Shown: piece after piece, positions 13,637 to 24,889 of the stretch
How the letters are laid out: each line of letters starts with the position of its first letter
How positions within the stretch are numbered: the first letter of the stretch is position 1
Source: Kappaphycus alvarezii
Taxonomy: Eukaryota; Rhodophyta; Florideophyceae; Gigartinales; Solieriaceae
Assembly (NCBI GenBank): GCA_002205965.3
Contig: NADL03000684.1
Coordinates: 372,001 to 436,000, forward strand
Direction of reading: 5' to 3'
Length of the DNA stretch: 64,000 nucleotides
The notes under the pieces: generated by a model
Database searches by the model: none
What the model was told of the DNA's origin: nothing
Seen by the model: the letters and a program-made list of their open reading frames with translations, nothing else
Program-made: the position numbers and the translations under genes

Positions 13637-14560
13637 TTGAAGCAGCATTTATTTACTAGAAAAGCGACAAGATTGCCATCTGACCAAATAAAAAGCAGCT
13701 TGTATACAACAAATAATGATCAAAATATTCCCCGCAGATTCAAGACAAATCTGAAGTTCAGCGATGGAATGCTCACTAATTTCCGGCTTGGTGGAAATTT
13801 GAGGCCGCATAGAAGCCATGATGAAAGTGGTGAAGACAATGTTGGTTTTACTCATGGAAAAATACCAAACTTACGTCATTATCTTCTTCTTTTAAAACTG
13901 AAGATATTTTAACGCAAATGAGTTTGGCCACATTTATAATCTTGAAACTAACCGTAAAATTGACGAAGAAGCACTGCACGGTCTTAAAAATTATGAGACA
14001 CCACGGACGAGTTTGGTGTGATACAACGCAACATGGACAGACGAGATAAATTTTATTGCCATTGCAAAGGCTACTAGGCCTTGTTGCAAAAAAAGGCATT
14101 GAATTAAGTTTCGATTGTTACAGCAGTCACCGTGCTGGATGAATAGCTCACTTCTCTTTGAATGGATAACAAGATTCCCTATGTATAGCAGAATGAACAA
14201 AACCTCTTAAAGAGCTTCAATGTTTGACAACTATTTGGCTCGATGGGTCAGAAAGCTCGCTGTCTGCCGTCTCGAAGGGGTTATTTACTTCCTTTTGCCC
14301 AACTATACGTCAAAATTACAGCCATTGGATGCATATTCTATAAATAAACTTAAGAAAAGAAACTTCATCATTATGTAGAAGCACGTTTTAGAAAAAAGGG
14401 CGTCAAGATGTTAAACGTGTACAAGATTGACCAATTGACAAAAAGCGTTGGATGCGTAATATTTGGGATAAAATTTCCGCTACATTCATGGAAGATGTTG
14501 AAAAATGTACTGTGCTACTGGTAGAAAGTTCCCTTTTGCTGAAAAATAAAGATATAGCTC
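13637..14560 (+). pseudogene. Second pogo/Tigger-type transposase relic
   Basis: On the plus strand, 13,670-13,860 resembles a CENP-B-type DNA-binding domain (LPSDQI, then FSDGMLTNFRLGGNLRPHRS and HDESGED). The catalytic DDE_1 region follows in changing frames: NATWTDEINFIAIAKATRP near 14,020-14,080, a serine- and phenylalanine-rich WMNSSLLFEWITRF segment near 14,140, and LPNYTSKLQPLDAYSINKLK at about 14,295-14,355. The tail near 14,440-14,500 (RWMRNIWDKISATF) fits the family C-terminus. At least three frame changes and several stops make it dead. It begins about 100 bp after MITE copy 1, but the two need not be related by insertion. It differs clearly from the relic at 2,000-2,900, so they are separate lineages or very old copies. 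Confidence 0.75.
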
Positions 14561-16380
14561 AATGACCTGTAACGCTTGTGCCAATTTTTACCGCTGTCTG
14601 ACTTCGACAGAGTTAATATTAATTCGTTTTTATAATTCCTGTCGATGATGATTGTACGTCTCGAAAAATCAATGATTACGAAAAAATACCTCAATTTTCG
14701 CGGAATAGATCCAAATTTATGATGAATTCGTGCGAACCTTTTTTCTCTTGAGTAAATTCCTACTGCCTTAGCTATGAATCCATTCGAACTCTAGCCTCTG
14801 CTTACTTGACTTCTGTGATATTCCGAACTCGTAAAGCTGTTGGCGCTCCTTGTTCAGTACAGGTTAGAAATGTTACCACACGACTGCGGAGGTGCATTAT
14901 TTAGGGAAGGCGTTGCTTAGGAAACATTTTGGGCATAAGGTAGATTGCAGTTCTCGTCCCCGTGTGAATAAAAGTCTCGACCACGACCCCTTCCAAATCC
15001 ACAGAATCGAATTTCGCGTCTATTCCATGTTTCATCGATGAGTATCGTTTGAAATAGTCCTTTATCGTGTACATTTTCTTCTTTCGAAAACAGAAAAAAT
15101 TACACATTGGAACTGTTTATTTTCCTTTTACAGCGTTTAATTTGCTCAGGGTGTAATATTTATTTCTTCCTTACTTTTTGATGCCCTATTGTCTGCTTTT
15201 CCAGAGCGATGATCAACTCTTAAATTGATTCAATTAGCAAGCCGGTTAAGCCCCACTTCATAGGGCAAGCTATACTTCAGAGGGCGGTAAATAAATCCGC
15301 TGGTGAACAAGACATGTGCCTAACTTTGTCTAATTCTCCAAATTAAACTCTAAGTACTCCGCGATCCACGAAAATGCGGCTGAACTTCAGTAGGGATTTG
15401 TATCATATGAAAGGTTGTAAAATTGAGAGTCGAGAATCAACGTGGCAAGTCAGTACACTTTCTTCAACTTTTCCGAAACTTCCTTGAATGTAACCTTTGA
15501 TGTCAGCAACTCTATGACGTTCGTAATAGCTCCTCTCCCTAGGTGTTGAGTAATGTGGTATATTGCCTTGCGATCGTTTTATTGATTTGAGTCGTTAGTG
15601 GTGAAAATGTCTTGGTCACGAAGATCCTTTGTTAAAATTATCGGAGCCTTCCTCGCTGGAGGAGTTCGCAAACCACATCAGACCAAGTAGGATAGTTGGA
15701 TTTTTTCAAAAGATGAATACATATCTTTTCCAATGCGTCCGTCAAGGACATGTTGAGATGAAACAGGACGTCGGCAGGAGGTCGTTTCCAGTTTTTTGTT
15801 AAAGCGATGCTACCATACAAAAATAGTCAGAAGCCTCCGCACCCACTCTTAAGGATCGTGGGTCTGACTGCCTTTTTATTCTCTCACAGCAAAAAGGATG
15901 CTTCATGGTTGACGTCTTCATTCTCCCTACAGCCAATGAAAATACAGAACTTGTAGTTATATATAATTGTACGGACCATAATGCACATTATACTCAGCAA
16001 AATCGACCTGAACCGTCAATAGGATTAGCTGGCACCTCATGAATACCGTAAACATGTCGGAGGGCACTCTCATCACATATCTCTCATATTCCCGTTCCCA
16101 GTAAAATGCCTACCGATGAATCATATATCACTCTAATATTCTCGCCACGACTCTACAAAAATTTGCCAGTTGCCTCCTACAGCTCCAAAAATAATAGAAA
16201 AAACCTCTTTTGCGGTAGAAAGGGTTATGAAAGTAACTGCTCTTTATTCTTATACTTCGTCTTGCTTAGGATTATTTACGGATTTTACGGGTTTGATCAC
16301 CTATATCCTTATGTGGGCGGATCTTCTCAAAAATTAGGTTTAAAAGAGTACTGCAAGAGGCTATTTTGCGTCAAATGATC
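14561..16380. other. AT-rich stretch, no recognisable gene
   Basis: It holds only short frames; minus-strand frames at 14,901-15,107 and 15,638-15,820 look faintly coding but match nothing I know. It ends at an abrupt rise in GC at about 16,380, where the first gene island begins. Confidence 0.5.
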
Positions 16381-17727
16381 GTTGGACGCTGGACCGCCGC
16401 CATCCAACCGGCGGTCCATGAGTTTGCATGGTACTAAAGGCCGTGGAGTGGCTGGAGGTCAAGGGATCAGACTCCCCGGGGCTCCCACCCGCTCACTCGC
16501 CTCGCTCCTCCGTAGTCCGACTTTCCTCCTCCGATCCCATTCCCGGTTCCATCCTTCAACTCACTGCTACCTCCTTCCACGCTTCCTCATCACTTCCGTT
16601 ATTCTCTCTATTCGCTTCCACCATGGTCTGCGACGTCACTACCTGACACCTTAACAATCCCGAAAGTTTAATTTCGCGATAGTGGTTACCAACCGAACTT
16701 CCCATTCTTTTCGGTAGAAACGTGCTTATCTCAGAATCTACAGGCACACGTAGACTAACCTTTTCATTCGCAATATCCCGTAGTGTTTCTTGCGTTTGGT
16801 TCCCTTGCCACGGTTTTCATGTCCGCAACTTTCTACAAACGAATACTCCAAACTCTTAACTAATTATCTTTTAGGGTAATCTTCTTAGATTCCCCCCGCT
16901 AGAAGTGTGAGACGACCAAGTAAACTACCTCATCATTCCCCGCTATTTTAGGGTTGCAGCCTCTGTCGTGATTTGAAGATAAGGTTACACTGAGCTTCGC
17001 AACCTCATGCAATATGCCCTTGCTCAACGAGCTCAAGCGACCAATTCACCCTCATTGGGATTATACCTCGTACTGTATTTGTGGTAGCATCGTGATTAGA
17101 ACGTGTGGTCGAGATTGAAGGAGTCTCCGTTGAAATGAAACGGGAGGAAGGAAATGGGACCTATAATTAATAATAATTGAAATACTTGAAAATCGGAGTC
17201 CTTACAGCGATATGAACGAATAAACATTACAGCAAGGAATGTTTAGGACAGACTGTCCTTTACAGAACGGCACTGTCGGGGAACGGTAAATGAAGGAGAT
17301 AGCTGTGTGGCGGTCAGAATGGTTTAATTGGCCTATGCAGACGCACTCACTGACTATTCAATTGGTAATTCGCGTGAACTTTGACGTTTGAATTTTCCTA
17401 CTTGGTAATTGGCTAGACTGAACGTCTCGTTACAGAAATTACCAGCTTTCGCTGCCTTTCCGGCTCTAAACCGCAAAATAGCAGCGGAAAGGCAGATCAA
17501 ATGACACGTCCTTGCGGCACCTGCCTGTAACTTGCATATAGACAGTGGCTGTGCAGATTTAAGTTGGACAAGACATCGTATCTGCACACTTGATCGCATA
17601 CTCTGTACGCCTCGCCGCCAAGTAGACAGCCAGCGCTACCCGATTGAACCGGCTCAAAGAAGCGGCGGGTAAACGAGGCCAGCGCTGCCTGTGACGCGGG
17701 TCGCGATACGTCCGTGGTGGTTGTTCG
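16381..17727. other. GC-richer intergenic lead-in to the first gene island
   Basis: Pyrimidine-rich DNA at 16,480-16,640 and a mixed spacer to 17,727. No gene with protein-like composition was found. Part of it may serve as the promoter of the PWWP gene at 17,728, but I see no specific element. Confidence 0.4.
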
Positions 17728-18117
17728 ATGTCCGGGCGGGAATACGAAATCGGGGAGCCCGTGTGGGCGTTCCTGGAGGGTTATCCGTGGTGGCCTGCGC
17801 GGGTGGTAGATGGGGACGATGTGTGGCACCAGACGGAGGACAAGCCGCATGTGGAGCCCGGATCGTACACTGTACGCTTCTTTGGTGACCGTACTTGCGC
17901 CGTGCTGAGCGGGGAAAAGTTGAGGCCGTTGGGGGAATATGTCAAGTTTAAGGATATGTTGCTGGTGGCGGAAGAGAATCAGCCGTGCTTTCATGATTTG
18001 GTGATGGCGATTCGAAGGGCGGAACGGTATATGCATAAGGTGTGGCCTGATATACGAGCGAAAAGCGCGGGTGATTCTGGGAATCGACGGGGGGAACTGC
18101 GAGGAAGTGCAAGTTGA
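17728..18117 (+). CDS. Short PWWP-domain protein (129 aa)
   Basis: A single open frame starting at ATG 17,728. Residues 9-30 form the opening of a PWWP domain (GEPVWAFLEGYPWWPARVV; the PWWP tetrad is residues 20-23). Residues 47-66 supply the next strands with the YTVRFFGD core, and the rest is a helical C-terminal part of the domain. PWWP domains bind methylated histone tails together with DNA, so a chromatin-reader role in the nucleus is likely from family knowledge. The protein is little more than the domain and ends in a short basic tail. It lacks the long linker and C-terminal domain of the PWWP genes at 36,301 and 47,037, so it may be a truncated paralogue or a stand-alone reader. An open frame on the opposite strand (17,497-18,249) is proline/histidine-rich antisense and was not called. 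Confidence 0.8.
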   Translation: MSGREYEIGEPVWAFLEGYPWWPARVVDGDDVWHQTEDKPHVEPGSYTVRFFGDRTCAVLSGEKLRPLGEYVKFKDMLLVAEENQPCFHDLVMAIRRAERYMHKVWPDIRAKSAGDSGNRRGELRGSAS

Positions 18118-18442
18118 GGGTGGGGTGTTGAGTGTTGGGGGGGGGATGTTTGGGGAAGTGTGCAGAGGGGATGCGGGCAGCGGATTTGCGGTTAGAAACA
18201 TTTTATGTTGCAGATGCGAATAATAGTGAGGGAGGCGGTGGTGGTTCATGGTTAGATTGGGGAGGAAGGTAAGATGTGATTAATAAACGCGATGGATGGG
18301 AGATCCTTGCTTCTTTCTCCAGGAAGTTGCTTTTCGCTGTTGAGAGTGTGGCCCCTTGGCGAAAAGGACTTTGCTGGGACAACACGGCGGTGTTGTATGA
18401 TAGTTTTCGAAATGATATGACTCTACTGTGCAGCTACAGAAT

Positions 18443-18470
18443 GTACAGTACAGTACAGTACAGTACAGTA
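18443..18470. repeat. GTACA tandem repeat
   Basis: Uninterrupted run of GTACA units read as GTACAGTACAGTACAG and so on for about 28 bp. It lies about 330 bp downstream of the PWWP gene. The same unit recurs near other gene islands. Confidence 0.9.
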
Positions 18471-18581
18471 GGGCCAGCAAGGAGGTCTTGTGAAACACCT
18501 TAAGCGCTTACTGTAATTACTCTCATTTCCATGTTCTGTAAGCCAGAAGCCATAGCTGCACTGTACGGGTCGCAAGATATT

Positions 18582-18630
18582 TTGATAGGAGACCTACAAA
18601 TTGTACATTATAATTTAGGTCTCTTATCAA
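18582..18630. repeat. Near-perfect 49-nt hairpin between two genes
   Basis: Left arm 18,582-18,602 (TTGATAGGAGACCTAC then AAATT) pairs with right arm 18,612-18,630 (AATTTAGGTCTCTTATCAA) with one mismatch and a two-base bulge; the loop is 9 nt. It lies between the PWWP gene and the carrier gene. Both arms are AT-ended, so it would form equally in RNA from either strand. Confidence 0.8.
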
Positions 18631-18903
18631 GGAATCCACCGGTATGGTTGCCCTGCTCCTCCAATACTAGGGCATAAACTTGGCGTTGTTCAAGCACTGC
18701 AGTACAGTAGTGTACGTGGATCGCCCAATCATCCCTGCTGATCATACCCGCAGGTGGCACAACCAGGAATGTTGCTCGCTATCGAGGGATCCATTTGTAA
18801 CGCGTTTGGTTTCGTGCTCGGAAACAAACCGCCTCATTGCCTGACAAACAGTTTGGGGTAGTGCTACTGGCCAAATTTCCATCGCACGACTTGCGTTCCA
18901 CTG

Positions 18904-20178
18904 TTGACTCGGCTGCTCGCAAGCATTCCCTACCTCTCCAACCCATCGCAACCCCATCGCCGCGCAGTGATGCGTGCTGCAACCGCCACATGTGTGCGGA
19001 GACCTCGCCCTTCCTTAGCTCACGCCACCCCTCCGGACAGCATTCTCGTCCTTCCTTCCAAGTCTATCAAACAAGATCAACAAAAACGTGACAACAAGGT
19101 TGCCATTGCCGTTACCAATGGCGTTAGGGAGGGTGCCATCCTTGTCGGGGATCGAGTCAAAGCCTTACTACACAGCAATTCAGTCAAGTATTTGATCGCC
19201 GGAGTACGTCATAATCAGCACTTCTAATCCTCCATATTCAAACCTCCTGCATCAAGCACCCAGTATCATCGCTTCAACCTTTGCTGACAGATTTTCCTCT
19301 CTTGTCAACACCATGGCATTCACATTATCCCAAAGGCCATTGCTGGCATCGTATCCCGCACCGCCGTATCCCCCCTTGAAGTCGTTGCCACAACCAACAT
19401 GTGCACAACTGGCACCGCCCGCCCACTCCTAGTTGAACTCCAACATCTCTTCGCCTCAGAGGGCTTGCGAGGCTTCTTCAAAGGTAATGCAGCAAATTGC
19501 CTGAAAGTCGCCCCAACCAAGGGTATCCAGTTTGTTGCCTTTGAAGCCCTCAAACGTCTCATCTTTCGCCTCCGCACTCGTGATTCCCAATCCGCTGATG
19601 TGCCCCTCGTCGCCACTGAACGCTTCCTCGCAGGAGGACTTGCAGGGATGACAGCCGCCACTTTGTGCTACCCTTTGGACACCGCTAAAACATTGCTCAC
19701 CGCTCATCCGGAGAGGTATTCTGGTGTTTGGAGTACTTTAAAGTCCGTTGTTAGGCGGCAAGGTCCCAGGGCCTTGTATCGAGGACTCAATCCCACTCTG
19801 GTAGCCATGATGCCGTACGCTGGGCTCGACTTTGCCATCTACGAGCAGTTGAAGCTCATCTATCTCCGACGGAAAAAACGAGAAGCCAATTTGGTTGTTC
19901 TCTTGTGTATTGGCGCGTTTGCGGGAGCCGTGGCACAGACCGCATGTCATCCCCTGGATGTCGTCAGGAAAAGACTTCAGCTGCAAGGCATTGGTGGCAG
20001 ACCCGTGCAGTATAAGAGCATGCTGGACGCGGCAGTGCAAATTGTCAAGACAGAGGGGCCTAGCGCACTTTTTCGAGGATTACAACCCATGTACGTAAGT
20101 GCGATTCCGTCGGCCGGGGTGTCTTATGTGGTGTATGAAAGCGTGAAAAAGATGCTTGGGGTGCGCTCGTTCCAATAG
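18904..20178 (+). CDS. Mitochondrial-carrier-family (SLC25) transporter, BT1/adenine-nucleotide-like, two exons
   Basis: Exon 1 is 18,904-19,203 and exon 2 is 19,336-20,178; together 380 aa. The intron (19,204-19,335, 132 nt) starts GTACGT and ends CAAAG. The splice joins KYLIAG to AIAGIVSRTAVSPLEVVA without changing frame, exactly where the first carrier repeat should continue. Three carrier repeats follow: PLEVVA at residues 113-118, YPLDTAK at 212-218 and HPLDVVR at 305-311. Each has the following loop-helix motif (EGLRGFFKGN, QGPRALYRGL, EGPSALFRGL). The first signature has alanine where a basic residue is usual. The roughly 90-residue extension before the first helix is rich in R, S and A, as in organelle-targeted carriers. 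An alternative start is ATG 18,970. BT1-type adenine nucleotide or nucleotide-sugar exchange is the best guess; the substrate is not certain. Confidence 0.88.
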
Positions 20179-20665
20179 CAGTATTGAAACAGGCATTGCC
20201 ACCGCTGGGTTCATAATTGCCTTGCACTGCATTCTCACATGCGTGCATCTCAGTCGTTGCGTTGGTTGGATCCTCTTGCAACGATTTGTTCGCTTTATGA
20301 ACAAGGAATGACGGTAGAAAGATCCTCAGGCATTGAACAGCGCAAACTGTGGAACGGGACGGTGTTTCCGGCAGAGATGTCACATCCGGTGAAGCATCTG
20401 CCATTTCTAGATATGTTTCAAATATCATGAGTGGCGTTTTGTCGTTGGCTTTGATGACTGGATTACACAGCTGCGCAGTTGTAGTAGGTCTTTTTGTTTC
20501 TTGTTTTTCTCCGAAACATACGGTTTAAATCTCGCTTATAATTGATGCCTGTTGACGGTGGGTCCTCGTTTCCATACCACCCGCCTGCAGATCACCAAGG
20601 GCTAGATTATCGGCAGTATTACTCGTTGAGCGGTCCCTTTCCACTCAACATTCCCTTCCGCCCAG
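20179..20665. other. Convergent intergenic spacer
   Basis: Lies between the 3' ends of the carrier gene and the minus-strand IMPACT-family gene. No gene or strong repeat seen. Confidence 0.5.
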
Positions 20666-21273
20666 CTACCCGTCCTCCACGACTTCAATCTGTGCTTTTC
20701 CACGGCAAACATCGCCTAGTTCAGTGATTACAGCATCCACTCGATTTCTGGGCACTCGCAGGTCTATGGTGCCTCCCTTTGAATCAAAGGATCCTTGTAC
20801 TCGCTGCCATCTAGCTGCGACACGCTCAACCCCGGCAACCCATTGCCAGTCTGCTGAAACCCGAAGCAACATATCATCTGTGACTTTGACCTTATCTGCC
20901 TCCCGCAAACAGGTAGCGGCTGCCTCAAAATATGCCCTAGCTAAACCCCCGCGCCCAGCTTGACTCCACCAAAGTAGCGAGTAACAATGACGGCAACATT
21001 GTGCACCCCGACGGAGTTTATTGCGCGCAGAATGGGCCGACCGGCAGTGCCTGAGGGCTCACCGTCATCAGAAAAACGGGAGATGGTCGGGGTAAGTTGG
21101 TAGGCCCAGGGGTTGTGTGAGGCGGCGGGGTGGCGGAATTGGGCGAGAAGAGACGAAAAGGCAGAGGCGGAGGAGAGCGGGACTGCTTGAGCAAGGAAGC
21201 GTGACTTCTTCACTGTGATTTGGGAAATGTGTGGGGAGGAGAGGTGGAAAAGGGAAGGAGATGAGCGCGACAT
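20666..21273 (-). CDS. IMPACT/YigZ-family protein (UPF0029), with one-base frameshift
   Basis: The ATG at 21,273 opens MSRSSPSLFHL. The N-terminal part has the family signature: ITVKKSRFLAQAVPL, then FSDDGEPSGTAGRPIL and VAVIVTRYFGGVKLGAG. The same protein continues in another frame as GLARAYFEAAATCLREADK to the end at 20,666. The switch falls in a run of five G at about 20,945-20,950 where six would keep the frame. With that single base the product is about 203 aa, the normal length of the YigZ family. Family members occur in bacteria and eukaryotes and are linked to translational control (GCN2 inhibition by animal IMPACT) or are of unknown function. Either a fresh pseudogene or an assembly error in the homopolymer would explain it. 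Confidence 0.8.
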
Positions 21274-23044
21274 CACTTAGATTTTGAGGTTGTGGACTTG
21301 TTAAGAGTTGAAAGCAAGTTGGTGAAAGTGAGATCGAAAGATGCAAGCCGCGTTTGGCAGCCTGGTGCAGCAATTCAGTAAATTTGTATTACTGTATAAA
21401 GCGAATACTGCATGATCTGAATTGTACCGACATTCATGACGAGACTTTTTCGTTTTATGGACACGACGGGCCCTTGCTGAACCCAACATGTCGATCTTCG
21501 CCGAGAGTGCCCATCTTCTTCTCCGAGATGCCGCTGAACTCGCCGGTTTCCCCCCTGCTGCCGGGCTTATTGGTTCCTCTTGTCGGCAAATTGGACCTTC
21601 CTCTATTTCCCGGAAACCGCACCTGACAGGGTGTCAAATGTCCGTGGACACTTTCCGGAGCTCACGATGAACACTCAGCAGATACACAATTCTGCGAAGC
21701 CCTTCAACGAATTATACCGCAGCCGTCACTACTCATCTGCCCAGAGGGGACCAACGTTTCGAAAACATTGGTCTCCTGTCGTGCATCCCCCCCCTATGTC
21801 AGCAAGCCCTCTTGAAAAGCTATCCTTTCGCAACAATCCGCTTCTGCAAAAGTCGCCGCCTCGACAAAGACGTCTCCGCTTTCAAAAAGACCCTGCTTGC
21901 TAATCGCCTCTTACCTTCAATGCTTCCAGTCCTTAGAGAAGCAAACGATTCATCCTTTCAAAGCTAGCGGTAGCTAGCGTGCCTTATTCCCACCCCGTTC
22001 GCAAGTCTCCCATCTCCCCACAGGAGTCGAAACGTAACTCCCCCCAGTCCTATTCAATCGTGACGCGGACGACAATTGCATAGAGCCCGCCATGCTTTCC
22101 ATGACTCTGTCGCGTCCAACCGGACCTCTGCATTCTTGCAGAACAGTAACCCGCACTGACACTCCAACGCCGCCCCACTATGTCGCCTCGTCCGCATGGA
22201 AGATGAGGGCATCTCCGGGAGTAGCAATCCGCGTAGTTTGGCCCCTGTTACAGCACGCGACGACTATGTCCTGTCAGCATAAGTTCATCCATACCCACCG
22301 CCCCCTCTGCACTCACCAATTCCAGATCCGAATTCCAGATCCCACGTCTCCTTTCTATTTTCCGAGTCCCCATGGATACCTTCGAAACCCGTACTGCGAG
22401 TTCGACATTTATTGGAATATCTGTTTCCCTTCTGTGAAGCCTTCTTTGCTTTTGGTTATCAAACTGGTAAACGCCGGTTGGACCGCGCATGGTGAAGATT
22501 CCATCGACTAGGATCTCAAGTATCTCAATATGCTGCCCACATAACGCTTGAGGCGTACAATGATGGTATCACAACATCGTTCAAGGGGTTGTGTTCCGCT
22601 TACAAATCCATCGCTCTCATACATGCGCCTTTTAGCCCTTTATCTGGTCCGCGGACCTGCGCGGACACCGAGCTTGGTCTGAGCGGGTTGAGCGTCATCT
22701 TCATGTTTCTAGTTCCACCTTGGGCCCCCGCGCTGCTCCCACCGAGCTGAATCTCCCTGTTTTGAAGATCGCTTCCATAATGCTTGTCGGTCCCTACACA
22801 ATGCTCAATTTGCTCACCCGTACAGCATTTGCGCAATAAGTAATCCCCGAGTGCAACCTTCTCAGGCATAAGGCCCTTGGCCTGTTTTCCTGAGGAAAGG
22901 ATTTCTCAAATTCTAGGAATTCGAGGGGCCACTGTCGAAATACCTGCTCGCTGAATCTCGCATGATTCTGCATCAGACACGGACCGCACACCGTTTGGGT
23001 GATTACAACTTCCCATCAAAAACCTACTCAGTCCAAATCTGGAG

Positions 23045-23488
23045 ATGGGCCTCACTGCCCTAACGAAAATGACAACTCGAATCGATAGAGAGAATCAAGT
23101 CGTTTCTGTGTTCCTCCAACTGGCTGCTGAACTGCTACCTCCTCTCTATCTGACACCCGACAAGGTGTACCTCACAGCCGTAGGCTCCATTCTCAGCTGG
23201 ACCCAAACCAGCGCGGTGCTTCCCTCAGTCATTGAAGCGTTGCGATGCTTCTTCGCTCCGAATGGAACCGCAAGCCACCAAAGCTGGAATGGAACAACAG
23301 TCAGGAAGGTGATTGCGGGATTGGCAATTTTCAATGAGCATTCCCGAGGGGGTGAGAGAAAGGAAAGAAAGGGAACCTTTTTTGCATTTCCATTTTCTCT
23401 CGTGGTCCGAAATATCGTTCAAAATTTGTCAGACCCGCTTTGCTGCACGACTGCTGTTACTTTGGCGGTCAAGGTACTGAATCAGTAG
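23045..23488 (+). CDS. Unidentified 147-aa open frame
   Basis: The frame contains a helix-like stretch (VFLQLAAELLPPLYLTPDKV, then YLTAVGSILSWTQTSAVLPS) and a cysteine-containing end. I recognise no family. It lies in a region with other short coding-like patches, so it may be a fragment of a decayed gene. Its real start is unknown. Confidence 0.25.
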   Translation: MGLTALTKMTTRIDRENQVVSVFLQLAAELLPPLYLTPDKVYLTAVGSILSWTQTSAVLPSVIEALRCFFAPNGTASHQSWNGTTVRKVIAGLAIFNEHSRGGERKERKGTFFAFPFSLVVRNIVQNLSDPLCCTTAVTLAVKVLNQ

Positions 23489-23635
23489 CCTGCTCTGTAA
23501 TGGTAAAAGTAGTCTACTCCCGAGAAGGGCCGTGGTCGAAGACCACCACTGATGCTGAGCTACGGAAAATACGTCTACGCAACCAATACTTCTCTCTCGG
23601 GCTCTGACAATCAAAATTATCGGATCATGCGGCGG

Positions 23636-23713
23636 ACACCCGCAATTCTAATACCATAAAGTTTTCTCTGTCGCGACACCGCAATTCTAATACCGTAAAG
23701 TCCTCTCTGTCGC
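23636..23713. repeat. Two-copy 39-bp tandem repeat
   Basis: The unit CACCGCAATTCTAATACCGT, followed by AAAGTCCTCTCTGTCGC, occurs twice back to back with a few changes. Confidence 0.75.
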
Positions 23714-24889
23714 CATGAACTTGTCGTCCCCGCCTTCCTCCCTCTCTTACTGACCTCCTCAAGTTTTGTTTTCGCTCTTCTCGGCGCCCGCGCTGCACTT
23801 GGCGCGGGCCCCGCACCTATCTCCGCTCGCATGTCCTGGCGACAGAACAACCATGATTCAAGGTCTCTCGCTGCACCGTTGTTGCTGATGGTTATTTCGA
23901 GTGGATTATCGTCCCGGGCCCCCAGCGCACGTGGAACAACCTTGGAAAGGCGTGTAAGGACGGCTCTTCCACTCGAACAGGGTTTTCAAAGTTCGCTGTT
24001 TCCTATCGCTTTTCAACCTACTGTCTTTGTTACAGTCTCCGACGGAACGTGGTCTCCGCAGCCGTGTCAATCCGTCAGCAAGTTCGGTCTTCCAAAGCTT
24101 TCTTCGTCATGGTTGTAATCGCCTGTAATTGGTCATGCGTAGTCCGGACGGGTTTCAAGCTGTCTGGACCTTGTATGTGGTGGTAGATCTTTATTTGTCG
24201 TACAATGTCGCACAGAGGCGTGCGGAGGGTATTCATAAATTAACTACGGATGCGGGCGGCGGGTAGAAACTTGTCGCGCCTGCATTATTTGGAGACTAAA
24301 TGCAAAACGGGTAACGAAGTCGCGGAGCTCCTGTTGAGGGGAGGAACCGCGACGGGAAGCAGCGAAGGAAGCAAGGCGGCGGAAAAAAGCCTTACCGTCG
24401 TCGCCCAAGGCGCCATAGATATCAATCCCGACGGGGAGAGGAGGATATCGTTTCGGTTGCAGTTAGTGCCGTAATGACGATGTTTCTCGCACTCTGCGAG
24501 TGTCGCGGCGGCGCCGGCAGTAACCGTACTTGGCGAAATGTGGCGGTGTGCGGAGGGTGGGCAATTGTAACGTCGACGGCGATATCGGTACTGTGAAGCC
24601 CATGTGTATTGTTATTTGGCTTGTTTGAGTCCGTTTTGGTACACACAGAAGAGAGTTGCGAGCGGGAACTCAACAGTGACTGTAATGCAACTTAAATCAA
24701 TAATTTTTAAAACCTAAGTGCAGGAATCCTTTGCCGTTTTGAAGCAGTATAGTCTATTACAAGCCCGACTTCCTTTTTTGCAGCCTAAACGAGGGCAGAA
24801 GTCCGCAGATGACGTTTGAGGTCGTGGACTGATGGGAATGGTCTTTCCCACGTCTGGCAGTACGGGGGATCCTTTTCCTCCCTTGGGTG

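Larger units (their letters stand above)
18118..18903. other. Intergenic spacer with GTACA tandem repeat and a strong hairpin
   Basis: Contains the GTACA tandem array at 18,443-18,470, an inverted repeat at 18,582-18,630 and another CAGTACAGTAG motif near 18,700. No coding region. Confidence 0.6.
21274..24889. other. Gene-island spacer with weak, unidentified coding-like patches
   Basis: Not AT-rich, but no recognisable gene. Coding-like fragments are 21,488-21,670 (plus; MSIFAESAHLLLRDAAELAG), a related-looking patch near 21,850-21,960 (SAFKKTLLANRLLPSMLPVL) and 23,045-23,488 (plus, 147 aa, helical and leucine-rich). They may be parts of one decayed gene or transposon, but I cannot join or name them. 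A two-copy tandem repeat lies at 23,636-23,713. Confidence 0.4.

Noticed and set aside
16430-16500. tRNA-like A-box and B-box resemblance
   Set aside because: The spacing between boxes is too short and no acceptor or T stem pairs; not a tRNA or a clear SINE.
17497-18249. 250-aa open frame on the minus strand
   Set aside because: Antisense of the PWWP gene at 17,728; proline/histidine-rich shadow.
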